From Pogona vitticeps (lineage: Eukaryota; Chordata; Lepidosauria; Squamata; Agamidae), in NCBI RefSeq assembly GCF_051106095.1, contig NC_135783.1:195684947-195748946 (forward strand): 64,000 nt of DNA. Reading direction: 5' to 3'. Below the pieces are notes generated by a model, which was not told where the DNA came from, made no database searches, and worked only from the letters and a program-made list of their open reading frames with translations. This document shows, in pieces, positions 21,701 through 36,700 of the stretch (position 1 is the stretch's first letter; each line of letters starts with the position of its first letter). Both the position numbers and the translations under genes were made by a program.

Positions 21701-24700
21701 TAAGGTTATCTTTTTATATCATCTTGTACCTTCTTGATTAAAATAGGCATGCAGTTTCTTCTGTTATGTATAAAATAATTTATGATAATAATATATGGAA
21801 ACTTGCAGGATTAGTGCTTGCTTCTTTATAATGGGAATCAGGAGGACAGTCTTCTTACATGTTTGCTTTTCTTCTCAGAAGTGGAAAGGGAAGGGCAGGT
21901 AACAGGCTTGCATTTTCTCTGCATGCAGCAGTTTGCATGAGTGCTTGAGAATTAAAATTTCCAACACATTAAATTTGATATTCTAAATTATGCTTCCCTT
22001 TTTGCAGTCTCTTCATTTCACAAGATTAACATACCTAGTAATTCATTCTGGTAATATTCACTGATGGTTAGGTGATGAATCTCCACTTAATCATACTTGG
22101 AGTGCACCCATTAAAATTAATGTGTCTTAATTTAAAACTTAAATCTCATTGATCTCACTGATCCCAGTAAATCTGTTGTAAGGGTAACTAAGGCTTCATC
22201 CAACCCTATATGTTGAACACTGCTAACAAATATATCTGTACACTTCTTAAATAATTAATTTTGTTTTGAAACCAACAACTATATATGAAGCAATTGGACT
22301 ATCAGAATCAGTGACTTGATGGAGTTTACCAAGGAGTTGCACCCTGTTTCCCTCAAAATAAGACCTAACCTAAAAATAAGCCCTAGTATGATTTTTCAGG
22401 ATGCCCGAAATATAAGCCCTACCCCCCAAAATAAGCCCCTGTTAAGTGAAACCCCGCCCTCCACCCTTGTGCAGCAAGCAGAAGATGACATGATTGTATT
22501 TGAATAAATGTAGATTGTCGTACATGGAGAAAAATAAAACATTCCCTGAAAATAAGCCCTACTGCGTTTTTTGGAGCAAAAATTAATATAAGACCCTGTC
22601 TTATTTTCGGAGAAACACGGTTATCTACTCATGGAAAGCTGTTTCAGACCCGGTGAAAGAACAGAAATACTTCATTTTGTGTAAGTTTTTATATGAGATT
22701 TAGTGCAGGCTGTTTCTGAGAACCTTTTATAGTGAAGATAAAACCAAGATACAATTTTTATTCTCTAACTTGTGTATTCATCACCCACCTTGTTTTTCAA
22801 GCTTAAACACAACTCATCACAAACATTAACATTATGTAGTATAGGATGTCTTTCATGGGAGTTCCCAAAATTGCAGCATTCTCCTGCTTTGATTTCAGAG
22901 GAATGCAATATAAATAATTTTTTGACATTAAACTACTTATACCTTGGGTAGCCAGTTTATCATTCAGTCATATATCTTTGTCACTTTGAGAAGATGGGCA
23001 TTATTTAAACTTTCATGTTTGCATTTGTTAATAGTATTTCGTATGAAATGGCATAAAAAAGTTTTGGTCTAAAAAAAAGAATCGACTAGGGTAACACTCT
23101 AAAAAGCGTTTGTCTCTGAGATAATTACAGTGGTGCCTCGCTTAGTGATTGCCTCGTTTAACGATGTATTCGCTTAGCGATGAGGTTTTTGTGCTCCGTT
23201 TAATGATGTTTCCTATGGAAATAGCGATGTTCGGGACCTTGTCTCGCTTAGCGATGACAGTTTTAGGTCCCCTGTTTCACTTAATGGTGTTCCGTTTTCG
23301 CTATTTTTAAAGTGTCTTAAAAGGTCCAAAAACGGTTTTAAATGCTTGGGATCGTTAGTGCACCTTCTAAAACCTTTGCAAATGTAATTTGGCTTTGTTC
23401 TGACTCTTCGCAATTTTTTTGTGAATTCTCCCCCCCCCCCATTGGAAAGCATTGAACTGCAGGTTTGACAGCTGTCAAACTTAGGTTCAATGCATTTCAA
23501 TGGGGGGGAAAATCACCAAAATTAACAAAGAGTCAGAACAAAGCCAAATTAAAGTTTGCACAAGTTTTACAAGGTGCACTAACGATCCCAAACATTTAAA
23601 ACAGGTTTCAAACATTTTAAGACACTTTAAAAATAGCTTTTGACAGGTCCATTTTCGCTATTTTTTGAACCTTTTAAGACACACTTAAAATTGCAAAAAC
23701 GGGCATCGCAAAACCATTGGAATGCATTGAATAGGCTTCAATGCGTTCCAATGGGGGATACATTGTTTCGCTTAGCGATGTTTCCTATGGCCATTTTCGC
23801 TTAAGGAAGGTAATCCGTTCCCATTGGAACGGATTAACCAGTTTTCAATGCATTCCTATGGGAACTGGTGTTTCGCTTAGCGATGTTTTCCCATATCAAT
23901 GTTTTTTTAACCAATTAACATCGTTAAGCGAGGCACCACTGTACACTTTCCTAACATTCTTCCTAACAATTTATTTCAGTTCTGCTGCACAAGCTTGCCC
24001 GTTTAATATTGTGTGCTACACTTAAATGTTGTAAAAGCAGAATCCTCTGAGCCATCCAAAGTCATCTGCTTGCATAGGTGACAGGTTGGGATTTAACATG
24101 ACACACTGAGAGTACATTTTGCTGTGGCTAGGTGGAAACAATTCGCTCCCCATAACAAGTTGATGTTAGGATTTGGCATTGGGGAGAGAGAGAGTTATAT
24201 GGCCAAAGTCCTCTTGTATAGTTACGTAAAAGGCATGGCTTTTGGAGTCAAACATTCAGAAATCACCATAGACACTATTAGCTGCATGTTGAATCACACA
24301 ATTCAGCATGCAGCCAATGCCTGCAGTGCTTTCTTAGTATGGGTCAGTTTGCTTCCAAACGTTTTATCATTTATGCTATCCCAGTGTAATCAGGTAAAGA
24401 GGATTTGGACCATGGTACTATAATTTTCCATATATAAGATGCCCGCCCCAATTTTGACCCTTGCAGCAGGCAGAGGCAAAGGAGGAGCCGTGCTCGACCG
24501 CCCCTCATGGCTGCCCATTGACTGCAGCTGTCCGATCACCTCCAGTGCCACTCGTGGGCTCCCTTCAGGCAGGTGGCGCCGTGAGCTTGAGCTGAGCCCC
24601 AGCAGTGGTGCTGGAGAAGGTGATCAGGTGGTGGCGGCGGCAGCAGCTGGAGGCGGAGGCGGAGCCGCACTTCACCGCACCTCATGGCTGCTCATTGACT

Positions 24701-27700
24701 GTGGCCGCCTTTGGGTAGGGGACAAGGCGGCAGCGTAAGCTTGAGCTGAGTCCTAGCAGCAAACGGTGCTGTGCCCTGCACCAGGCTGGCATGGGCAGCA
24801 GCATTGGCATGGCTCGCGTGCCCACAGAAAGGGCTCTGCGTGCCAGCGGTTCAGCTTACTTCTATGTATAAGACAACCCTCAATTTTTGCTCTGTTTTAG
24901 AAAAAAGTATTGTCTTATGCAGTAACTTAGAAGTCCTCATCTTGACTCATAGATATGGTGGAATAGATTGTCCTTCTTACTAGTTACATAGGTGGCTGGT
25001 TGTAGGCTTTAGATATGAGGTAAAAAAAGAACTGTGTCAGTTTTTTTTAAAAAAAAACTAAAAGTGTTGATGCTAGTGAAGTAAATACAGATTACAGTCA
25101 TGTCTGAACGTTTTCCTCCTTCTGTGTCTTTGCAGAGAGGATAGAGTGACTTCTTTAAATTTGTACTGGTGTGAAAAATGAAGCACAGTGGTGCCTCGCA
25201 TTACGACGTTAATTCATTCCAGCGAAATTGCTGTAGAACGAAAACGTCTTAATGTGAAAATAAAAAACCCATTGAAACGCATTAAAACCCATTTAATGTG
25301 TTCCAACGGGCTAAAAACTCACCGTCCAGCGAAGATCCTCCATAGGGCGGCCATTTTTTGTGGCTGTCTTGCGAGGAATTCGTCCCAGAAAACAGCAAGG
25401 AGCCATTTTATTTACCTAGTGGCCATTTTGAAACTGCCGATCAGCTGTAGGAAAAATGTCGGTTTGTGAAGAATCGGTTCCCGAAGCAGGCAACCAATAA
25501 TCGCAAAGCGAAAAAAGCCTATTCAGACCATCGTTTTGCGATTGCAAAAGCGATCGCAAAAACGTTGTCATAATGTGGGCCAATCATAAAGCGGGGCACA
25601 ACTGCATCTGTTTTTCACTTAATTTGTGCTACTGTATCAGTGGCATAGTCACTGGGATTTAAAATTCATTTTTACTTAACTGAGATACAACCATTGTTGA
25701 ATTAAGCCAGTGAAGCTTGGGGGGGAAGGGTTTAATTTGGCCCTGTGGCTGAGACAGCACTACAGAGGGCATTTCCTTGTTACCTGGCTATTTTGTTAAC
25801 CTTTGCAGGCCACAAATATTACTTGGCATTTTGACTCCGGTTCCATTGCTTCATATTCGGTCTCCAACCCAAGTTACAGTAGTGCCTTGGCTTACGAACT
25901 TAATCCGTCCCAGAAGATGTTCGTAAGTCGAAATGTTCTGAAGTCCAATCAGCATTTTCCATTGAAATGCATTGAAACTTGATTAATCCATTCTAGCTGT
26001 TTTTTGTTTGTATGTAGAGGTGCAGGTTGTAAGTCGAAGCATTAGTTCCCATAGGAACTAATGCAAAACCGATTACTCCGTCCTCTACCACTAGGGGGGA
26101 AATTTTTCTTTTTTAACCTAAGATGACTTAGGTTAAAAAAAGGGCAGGGAGGGAGGGAACAGTGGGGAAAAGAGGAAAGAAAGAAGGTCATCACTGGTGC
26201 ACACAGACCCCTCAGACAAACGTTTGGGCTTTTAAGCACAAAAAGAGAGAAGACAGAGAGGGAAGACAATGTGGGGGGGAAGAGTTTGGAGTCTAAAACA
26301 CATTTAAACCCACACATTTTACACCAACACATTTAAAACCAAACCAAGCAACTTTTAAACAAAACACATTTTAAAACAGAAACATAACCCCCCCACCTAG
26401 CCCAAATCAAAAAATTTAAAAAAGCCAAAATAAAATAAAACCCAGTACGTACAGTGCAGTACCAGGCAGTGCCAGGCAGTCTGAAGTTCTCTGCATCCAC
26501 ACTCTCTAACTACTGGGGTGGACGAGGTAGCAGACAAGCAGCCTCTTCGCTGGCCAACGGTTAACTGAAAGTTCAAATTTCCCGCTTTCCCCGCGTTGTT
26601 TTTTTCTGTTCGTAAGTCGAAGCTCTGGTCTCAAGTCGAAGCAAAATTTTGCGGCCGGAGCTGTTCATAAGTCAAAATGTTTTTAGGTAGGAGTCTTCGT
26701 AAGTCAAGTCACTACTGCATTTACTTCTGATTCCAGTCAGTTTGCAGAAGATGCAGTAGATGTGGGAATATAATACTGAGTTCCAAAAAGTGTTTTTAAA
26801 GTGTTTTTTGGGAGTCATACTTTAGTTCTGCCTTGTGGTTGGTGAGATTAGATGAAAAATAATTGCTTCCCAGAGAACAAATAACTTTGTTATCTGAGAA
26901 GTAAATATGTTATGACTAGCCATGTCTACCATGGCAGTCGTTTGGGGGCTAGTTGCATTATGAGTTTGCTCTCAAATTCTAGATGGACCTGGTTGAGAAC
27001 CTTTGCATTAGGATCTTGCAGATTCAAGAACAGTAGTCAAATCAGAATTGCAGTGTGATATTTTTATATTTCTGTTACAAAAAAACAGTCAAATTACTCT
27101 TTTCAAATTTGCTTAGTTAAATTATTGAATACTATTTGAGCCTACAGCAGCTCTCAAAAACAAAACCCATCTCAAGTTCTGACTCATTTGAATACCTCCC
27201 ATATGCCATAGATTACTAATTTAATTTTAAATATTTCCCAGAAGAAATAACTGTCTTCGTTTGAAGAGCCATCAAATCATATTATAAAGGAATAATTAAA
27301 AATACTAATTTTTTCAGACTACATAACTCATAACACAATCTTTATATTACAGTGGTGCCTCGCTTAACGAGTGCACCGTATAGCGATGTTTCCGTATAGC
27401 GATCCCTTTTTCGGGATCGCTATACGGAAACATCCCCGATCGTCGCAATGGGGAAAACCCGCATTGCGAAGATCGGGTATTGCGGCGGCCATTTTGGAGC
27501 CGCCGAACAGCTGATTGGCGGTTCCAAAATGACCGCCGGAAGCCCGGAAATGGCTGCCGGAAGCCGTTTTCGCGCCCTGCCCTCGCTTAGCGAAGGCGCG
27601 AAAATGGCTGCCGGCACCTGGAATCCTCGCTGAACGGGTAAGTAACAAAGGTATTGGAACGCATTAAACGAAGTTTAATGCGTTCCAATACATTTCCCCT

Positions 27701-30700
27701 ACCCGTTTAGCGACGATTTCGCATAGCGAGGGTTAATCCGGAACGGATTAACCTCGCTATGCGGGGCACCACTGTATTTACTTATTGGCATGGTGGATTT
27801 GATTTAAATCAGGATTTAACTTTTAACATTTAAACCAGTTTAATTTTTAAAAAATCATTGATTTTTTAAATCGACTCTGTTTATTGGTCACATTTACGTG
27901 TCATCCCTTCCTCGGGTTACTATGATTTTGCTCTCCTGTTGTCCTTACAGCAACCATGTGATGTAGGTCAGACTAAGAAAGAATCAACTGTGAGCCTGGA
28001 CCTGGGTCTCACAGTTCTTAATCCGGCACTTTTAACCTCTGCTCCCTAAACCAGGACCAGGATTGAAAGAGATTCTTAGACTCAGGAAGAGTTTATATTA
28101 ATCCTATGAAATTTTAGGTAGAAGTGGTATTTGGCTATTCAAACAATCCATCAGATATTACCTACATCTTAATAAAGAAGCATCATAGATGAGGAAAGCT
28201 AGATGCATACATAACAAATGAGCACAGAAGTTCCCTTGGTGGCCTATACAAGGACCATAACTTGTGTGGTTCCTACCCTGTTAAAAATTAATGACAATTT
28301 CTAAAATAAGAATAAAATTGAAAACTCCACTCATCTGTGACGAGTGAAAATATGCTGCTTGACAAGCCACAGCTCACTCCTTGCCTCCTTACCCTCAGTC
28401 CGTCTCTCTCTCTCTCTGTCTGTCTCTGATCCTGCAGTCCTCCCCTCCCCCTTCTCATTGCAAAAAGAAAAACAGCCCTCTTCTCTGGAGAAGAGAGTTC
28501 CAGCGGCACATGGATATATAGCTCCGCAGGAGAATGTAGAGTAGTCCCATGCTGGAGAATATGGAGATTCCCTGCTCCCAATTTCAACTGAATGACCTGG
28601 CTCCTTAAGAGGCTGGGCGCTTTTGCTTTCAGTTTTATTTTTGCTGGAGACGTTCAAAAGAAAGGTATTCAAAATACAAGCTTCATGACCCCACAGGCAC
28701 GCCAGTAATAAAGCAACCCCTTGTCTGAGGGTATATTTATTTTGGGTTTGTACGCATTGTTATGTAGAAAGTGCCTAGTTTAAATTTAAATTTAAGTTTG
28801 AACATAAATTGCAAGGCTATACAGTGGACCCTCGACTTACAGACGGCTCGACTTACAGACTTTTCGAGTTACAGACTTCTCTGGCTGCAAAATTTAGATT
28901 CGACTTGCAGCCAGAGAATCGACTTACAGACCAGAAAAAAACCAAAATGGAATAAAAATAGAATAAAAACCACTGGTTATGAGATTAATCGGTTTTCAGT
29001 GCATTGTAGGTCAATGGAGATTCGACTTACAGACTTTTCAACTTGCAGCCACCATTCCAATACGGATTAATTCCTTAAGTAGAGGGTCCACTGTAGTCTG
29101 GTCATGCTGACTGGTGAAATTTTTGAGTGACTGGTGAGACATTCTAAAAAATTTCAAGCCCTAAACATGCATGTAATCCAAACTAATACTTGTAGATGAT
29201 TAATATGCCTGCCTAAAACTTCTTTGCTTCTGTTTTAGGAAAGTGATCAACTTGAACTGCTGGATAACTCAGTGGTAGAGATAGGGGTATTCGTATTCTG
29301 CACAGCTAGAGTTAATGAGGGTCATGCATCCATCAGTGGTATTGGCCCCTCTCTTCCTTCCAACCAGTCCAGAGCACCACTCGGCTAGCCATTTGGCAAC
29401 TTTGCAGGGAGACTCGTCCACACTCCCTCTGCCAGAAGTTTCTAGCCAACCAGAAAGAGAATGACGCTTTGGAGCAATTGGAAGGATGAGCAGGGCCGCT
29501 GCCACTGGCAGATGTGTGAGTGGATGGTCCGGCCGCAGGGGCCAGACCCTTGTTATCTCCAGCTACATGGGGATATTCGTAGAGTAGATTCCACTGAGTG
29601 GAGATGGGGGTATTCGTCAAAATACCCCCATCTCTACTCAGTGGTTTGGATATCTGGCTGAGAACCAGAAGTTGTGAGTTCCATTCCCCTCCATCGACAG
29701 GAACTGGACTCCACAATCCATAGGGTCCCATCCTGCTCCACAATTCTAAGAAAATTATAAATGGGCAAGGGATTTGCTTACCCTGTTTCCCCAAAAATAA
29801 GACCTAACCTGAAAATACGCCCTAGTATGATTTTTCAGTTTGCTCATAATGTAAGTCCTATTCCAAAAATAAGCCCTAGTTAAGTGAAATCCCCGCCCTC
29901 CACCATTGTGCAGCAACCAGAAGAAGATGACCTGACTGTAAAATAAAACATCTCCTGACAATAAGCCCTAATGCGTTTTTTGGAACAAAAATTAATATAA
30001 GACCCTGACTTATTTTCGGGGAAACACGATAGCAATTTCTTACAAAAGCATATTAAGACACCAGAGTCTTTCTTTTCTGGTAAGCGTTGGAGGAAACTTC
30101 ATTCATTCAAAGTACATTTGCCTGATACAGATGTACAGCTTAGGATAGTGCATGTACAATAGGTGAAAAATTTCCAGGTCTTTGCCATGAATTTGGTTCA
30201 CATCAGTCAGTTATAGATATATGTATATTGTCAGACCTAGGTAGTATGGGGCTGCCACTCTTCAGAAGATGGTCCTGTGGCTGCAGTCCTGTTCCATGGC
30301 TTAACCAACAGAAGGATGATGGCATCAGTGACAGAGAGCAGTTTTCAGTAATTAATAACTTCCCAATTCTATCCCATGGATTTTCTGACATCTGTATAAT
30401 CCCTTACTTTACATGGAAGCCACAAGATGGAAGAGGCTTTCTCTTTCAAGTGCAGTGGTGCCTCGCTTGACGACGTTAATCCGTTCCAGCGAAATCGCTG
30501 TAGAGCGAAATCATCGTCAAGCAAAATTAAAAAGTCCATTGAAATGCATTGACAACCGTTCAATGCGTTCCAATGGCCGAAATACCTGCTTGTCCAGCAA
30601 TGATCCTCCATAGGGCGGCCATTTTCTGCTCCCTGTATAGCAAAAAACCCGTCTTAAAATAGTGGGGAGCCATTTTGCACAGCGGGCGGCCATTTTGGAA

Positions 30701-33700
30701 ACCCAACGATCAGCTGTTTTGATCGTCTTAAAGCGAAAAATCGGTTCCCGAAGTAGGGAACCGATCCTCGTAAAGCAGTTTTTCCCATTAGAACATCGTT
30801 TAGTGATCGCAAAAGCGATTGCAAAAACCTAATCATCAAGCAGATTTGTCGTTTAATGAGGTAATCGTTAAGTGAGGCACCACTGTAAAGTAAAAAGATC
30901 AGTGTGCAGAAAATGCACATATAGGGCTCCCTAAAGAACCCAAAACAAAAAGAAATATGGAAGATTTTGCCATACACATCCCCGATCATCACTTTATTAA
31001 TGAGCAGCAATTTCCATGGTGTTCTTACATAATTTTCATTACTTAAGCATAAATTGTGGGATTCTGGCTTATATGTTTTAAATTATACAAGGAGGTATTT
31101 ATAACATTGCACAGTACAGATTTTTTACACTCTTTAACTGAGATGTTGTAGGTTGATTTTTATCCTCAATTTCATCTTGAAAGGGTAAAGACTGTGTCAT
31201 TGCACTCTGAGATATCAAGGAGGGTTGTCATTGTACGCTTTTCATTAATCCCAAGTGCTGGAGCCAGGCGCTGTTTGCGCGAGTTACATCTGTCTCTTCC
31301 TAAACTGGATTTCCTGGGTTATTACCCTATCTTGTTCATTGATATGAAGCCAAAGTTTCCTGCTTTGGCTATAATGAGGAATTCAGAAATGAAGCATCAC
31401 AGAGGAAGGGAAGAGTGTGAACGGGATGCTTGAGGCAGTTCTTCCATATCTGGCCCTCTTGTCAACGTTCTGTCTCCAGCATTCTACTCCGGAATATTTA
31501 GAATGTGTTGAACAGAATATCAAAGTACTTCAACCTGTGTTACTTCAGGCAGGAAAAACCTTTACACTGACCTATATAAAATAACATTTAGCACAACCTC
31601 TGTCAAAATTGCAATTTTGTGTGCTCCATAGATTCAGTTAAAGTTTAATTGTGTTCTAGTTTCTTTGTGGTAAAAGATGTGTAAAGAAAAGCTAGAAAAA
31701 AATAGCAGAAAAGGGATTTGCAATGAGCAGTAGAATACAAATTCTAGTTCTATAAGTTCTCCATTTCAAAGGAGAACAATTATTTATAAAGCGATACTTT
31801 ATTTTAGTGGACTTGATTGTGGAACCTGTTCTTTTGTTATTGTTGGATTAACATGAAATAGTGCAATGTAATCTTAAGCATCTGATAGCGTCCAGGAAAC
31901 CCACTTGAACAAGATGCTCTCTTCATCTAACATATGATGCAATGTTGTGAGCTAAAACACAATGTTCTGAAACATTTGTTGTGCCTTTAAAAGTACTGTA
32001 TATATGAAATGGATTTAATATAAAAATTAATATTAAATGAGTTTAATATGGAAAGTAAAAGGTTTCTGGTTTACTAGTTGTTTCTAGTTGTCATAACCCC
32101 TTTTCACTTTCCACTAATTGAATTTTGCAGAAATACCACATTTGAATGTTCTGGAAAATATTTGATGAAACCCTGTTCTTATTTATGTCACTGAATAAAT
32201 ATCCTTGTATTCATATTTTTCTCTTTCATTTCTTCACCAGTGTCTAACGCGCTAGCCTCTTGCTTTTTTTTTCCCCATCTATTTCTTTTGTTGCTTGTGT
32301 TTTAATGTATATTGTGTTATATGGTACTGGTTAAAGAACCGTTACTGTATTTTATGTTTGTATCTATATTTTATTTTGCATGCTTAACGTGGCTTTGCCT
32401 GGATATTCTTTTTGGTAAGTTCTGAATTTTAAAAGTGTATTGTTTTTCTGTAGTAAGATCTGTAAACTCTGCTGTCACCTCTTTTCCCACCTCAAGAAAT
32501 CTGTCCTTATTTTCATCACGCTGATTTGTGCTCATAAGTGATTTTGCTTTGGCTAGATGCACATATAACCAATACTTTCTTAACATTTTCAACTTTCACC
32601 TGTAGAACCTCTGTATAATACTTTTGGTACTAATGTGTACTGACATGGGCATACTACTGCATATTAGAGAGAACATACAGTCACCAAATAAAGATGCAGC
32701 CATCCTTGACCTGCAAAGGAGGATTGTGCCTTAGCCATTGAGCCTCCCTGCCCTCTGTTCTCTTCCCTGGCTTATGCGAGCAAGAGGGGACCCACGAGTG
32801 TGCTGCATGCTGCTTTGGCAGGAGGGTGTTGTTCTGTTTCTTGCAGGTTGTTTTTCTTCCAGCTCCCCCCCCTCCCCATACCAGAACCTAGACTGGATCG
32901 GGTGATCTGGGAGAGGAAGTGGAAGGCACACCAAACCCCTGCTTACCTAATGGTTGCCAGTAGTATGGTGGATATTTGTACCAGTGGGTGGGGAGATGGA
33001 AGCAGACTCCTTTGAATTTAAGGTAGGAAGGGCTATGTCCTGTGATTACTTGAGATTCTGAAGCACACGAACATGAGAACCTTGGTGTCTTAAGAATGTA
33101 ATAAAGTCACAGTAAGATTTATGTGGATAGCTTGTGTCATCTGCTTCTTGCAGTACAATTCTTAGATTTTCTAAAAATTACCTATTTGCTTCTAGGTAAT
33201 GTATATGCATGTTTCTTTCATTTACAGCAACAGCTTGCTCAGTTACAGAAAGAGAAATCAGAGATTCTGAAGAATCTGGCTTTATATTACTTCACATTTG
33301 TTGATGTTATGGAATTTAAGGTAAGGCACCCTTAAATGCAACTGATTTGTTTTTGTGGGGCTTAGAAGGGTGTCACAAAAGTTCCCATCAAGTTAAGTCG
33401 TACATTTTTCAGAATTGGGTAGTCTTAATGCTAAATTAATAGATAACTTTATGTATAGTATTATAAATCTCAAATTGACTTTAAAGCCTTCTTTCAAATT
33501 GAAAAAAAAAAGTCCAGTAAAGATATACTACTCAAGTCTTTTTGTTTTTCCTCCTAAGGACCATGTCTGTGAACTGCTGAATACTATTGATGTTTGCCAA
33601 GTCTTCTTTGATATTGTAAGTCTGAGAGTTTCAAAAAATTTCCATTGATTGGTTATTACTGGAATCCAGCACACACATAGCAGGAAATAACCCTGCTTGG

Positions 33701-36700
33701 TCACAAGGGGCATTACTTCCAAATAAAGATGCATCAGATTCAGAGCTAACTAAAGCTGCTTTTTTATATGATGACTCCTAGAAAACTAGCTGCAATGGCA
33801 GGAGGATTCTGAAAGCTGAACGTCAGAAAATAATGGAGACAGGAAACATCATTGTTCCCAACTAATCTCCCTTCTAGTGGTAGTGACAGACCTTCATGGT
33901 CTGTTTTAGTGAATGGACTTGTTCATAGGGCAGCAGGTTGTCACTAAAATATCCAGGCCCTTAAGTGGTTTAGGGCTGGTTTTCCCAAGTCAGATCCATT
34001 TGAATGTTTTGGCCTGCAGTTCCATTCTGGCTTCAAGCAGCACAGCCTGTTCTCCAGGTTGGAGACGCCTGGTGTATAAATGGCTAGTTGCACTTTTTAT
34101 TGTGCGGAGATATCGCTTTGGAGCCTGCATTGCTGTGTTACCTGCTGGTCCTTCTCTAGTCTCTCACTATAGTAGAGATGGGAACAGAACAGATTGGTTC
34201 TCTTGCTTATTCCCATTTAAGTCTGAGAGATTAGGCCTGTTGTTCATTCTCCGCTTCTCAACAATTGTTTGGAGCAATCAGGAAAGATACTTTGGGCTCC
34301 AGCCTTCATTTCCAAGTAAGCCCACTACTTTCTGTAGAGCATACGTCTGAGCATGCGTAAAACTGCTGTTAGTAATGTACATGTCTCCCTTGAATTGCAT
34401 GGGTCTAGCAGCACGGTTTTGGTTATACACACTTTTTTTTCATTAATATAAATATTGAATAAATGAATATTCAGTAAATACTGCACTGCTATTTGTCTTT
34501 AGGAAGTGACCTGAGAAAAGTAGGTCTTGGACATACTGAAGCCTCTGTTGTTGTTGGGTGTGGCAGCCCATGGCCAGTTGGCAGCAGGCAGCCTGTCCAA
34601 TCTCCTGGCATGGTAGCTCCATGTGACAGCTGGGGATGGTGCTGCGGCATGCTGGGATGTTGATGTGGGTCAGGAGAGGCTTCTGTGTTTGTGTGTGTGT
34701 ATGAATCAACTGTTTATGCACTGTAGTTACATTTCGGGGAGCATAAGAGTTATACACAAATTTTGAACTACACGGTCTAGCACCCGTAACCCAGCATTGT
34801 TGAAGTGAGAAGTGTAGATTATTTGGAAAAATACATAGGAAAGTCTGTGCACCTTTCCCCCGCCCCCCAAATACTAACAGTGTATCAATAGAGGCAAATA
34901 CTTGTTTTGTTCTGTATGAAGACCCTTTAAGATGGTTCTGTGCATTTAAAACGTGCGAACAACATCTTTTATTGCAGTAAGGTCTTTTAGGAACCATGTG
35001 TGGAGGTTTGGAATGAGAAAATGACATGACTAAGATATTAGAATAATTTTGATCAGATATTGACATTATCATAAATAAGCATATGAAACAATCACAATAC
35101 AATCTTTCTTTATATTTCACTTGTAGACTGTAAATTTTGATTTAACAAAGAACTACCTAGATCTAATCATAACCTACACAACACTAATGATATTGCTGTC
35201 TCGAATTGAAGAACGGAAGGCCATCATAGGACTGTATAATTATGCGCATGAGATGACACACGGAGCAAGGTAAAAATGTGATATATGCTGGCAGGTTTTG
35301 GGGATTTGGACTATGCTACAGTTTTGCTTAATCTTATTTGTGGCTTTCTTTAGTGATAGGGAGTACCCACGTCTTGGCCAGATGATAGTGGATTATGAAA
35401 ATCCTTTGAAGAAAATGATGGAGGAATTTGTGCCACATAGTAAAGTATGTGTGAAGTTTTCTTTTCTTTGCTGAAAAGAACTGTGTTTCTTTTAAAAAGT
35501 TGTTTATAGTAAATGTGTCGAAATTTTATTCATATGAATTTAAGAGAAAAAGACTGTTCACTTATCCTGTGTAAATAGGTGAAGGTTTCAATTTTTTCTT
35601 TGACAAATGGTTGCAAGTGACTGTTTTATTAATGAAAAATAAATGTTGGATTTATTTACACCTGGTCTTTTGCATGTCCGTTCCTGAATTTCAAGAGATT
35701 ATATGTCTATTAGAAAGTAATGTCTTTCATTTTTTATGGAGTGTGTTTATATTGGTTTTTATTTTTAAAACATCAGACTAGTTTACAAAGAAAACAGCTC
35801 CAGCAGCAGCAGTTCCTTAAAGTAAAAGCCATTAAAGACAAACCATTTAAATCAAAGAAGCTGATTCACTAAAAACCAAAATAATATTAAAAACACACAA
35901 AGTGAACAATTAGGAAAATGCCTGGGCAAACAAGTAGGATTTTCATTAACAGTAGAAAACACTCAAAAGAGAGCTCCTGTTGTTTCAATGGGAAGATCAT
36001 TCCACATGGTGGTGGGACAATTCCGCATTGCAATTGAATGAGCTGTGTTATGATGTGTAGAATCCCCCAACAAAGCATGAAGACCAGGGCATTGGGCAAC
36101 CTATATAGAAGAAGGTGGTCTCTCAGATAATAGCTGAAATCCTGTTGTCCCAGCATATACTGTTTAAGGCTGATGATATCATCATGAGTAGTTATCCACC
36201 ACCCACCCCTCTCCTGATTCTGGTCAGAGGCTCCTGTGTAGTCCCTTTTATTGTTAGAAAACTGTGGGAGCTGCAGGACAGGAGGGGGAAATCTTTAATT
36301 ACCAAAAATTCCTGCCATCAAAAGTTTTGCTATCAGCAATTTTTGGTAGTTAAAGACTTCCCCCTCCTGTCTTGCAACTGCCATGGACGCCAAATGATAA
36401 AGTGGTTACATAGGAACTTTGGAAGAGAAGTTGGAAATTTTGATTTCCAAAAGTTTGCTACTGTTTAGCACCAGTTAGCCTTACGCAGCGATAAATTGCA
36501 GCAACAGGATTTCAACCTTTATAAATCCCCCCTTCTCCTCACATGTATATGCATGGTGCTTGATCTTTTTCCATATAGAAAGTACTATGCTATATTTGCT
36601 TTAATTTCTTTGTTTCATATTTATTTGGTGGCTTCTTTTTGCTCTGAAGTTAAGAACAAAATGTAAAATAAGAGTGATTTGGTTGATGTCTCTAGAAACA

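Larger units (their letters stand above)
20025..33227 (+). other. NCKAP1 intron 2, remainder
   Basis: Between the MITEs and SINEs listed, the stretches 20025-20916, 21581-22341, 22621-23127, 26718-27349, 28076-28821 and 30886-33227 show no gene, RNA or clear repeat. A (CT)n run lies at about 28400-28430. Confidence 0.7.

Noticed and set aside
33913-34350. 145-codon plus-strand frame in intron 4
   Set aside because: No recognisable domain, no splice context, and composition like the rest of the intron.
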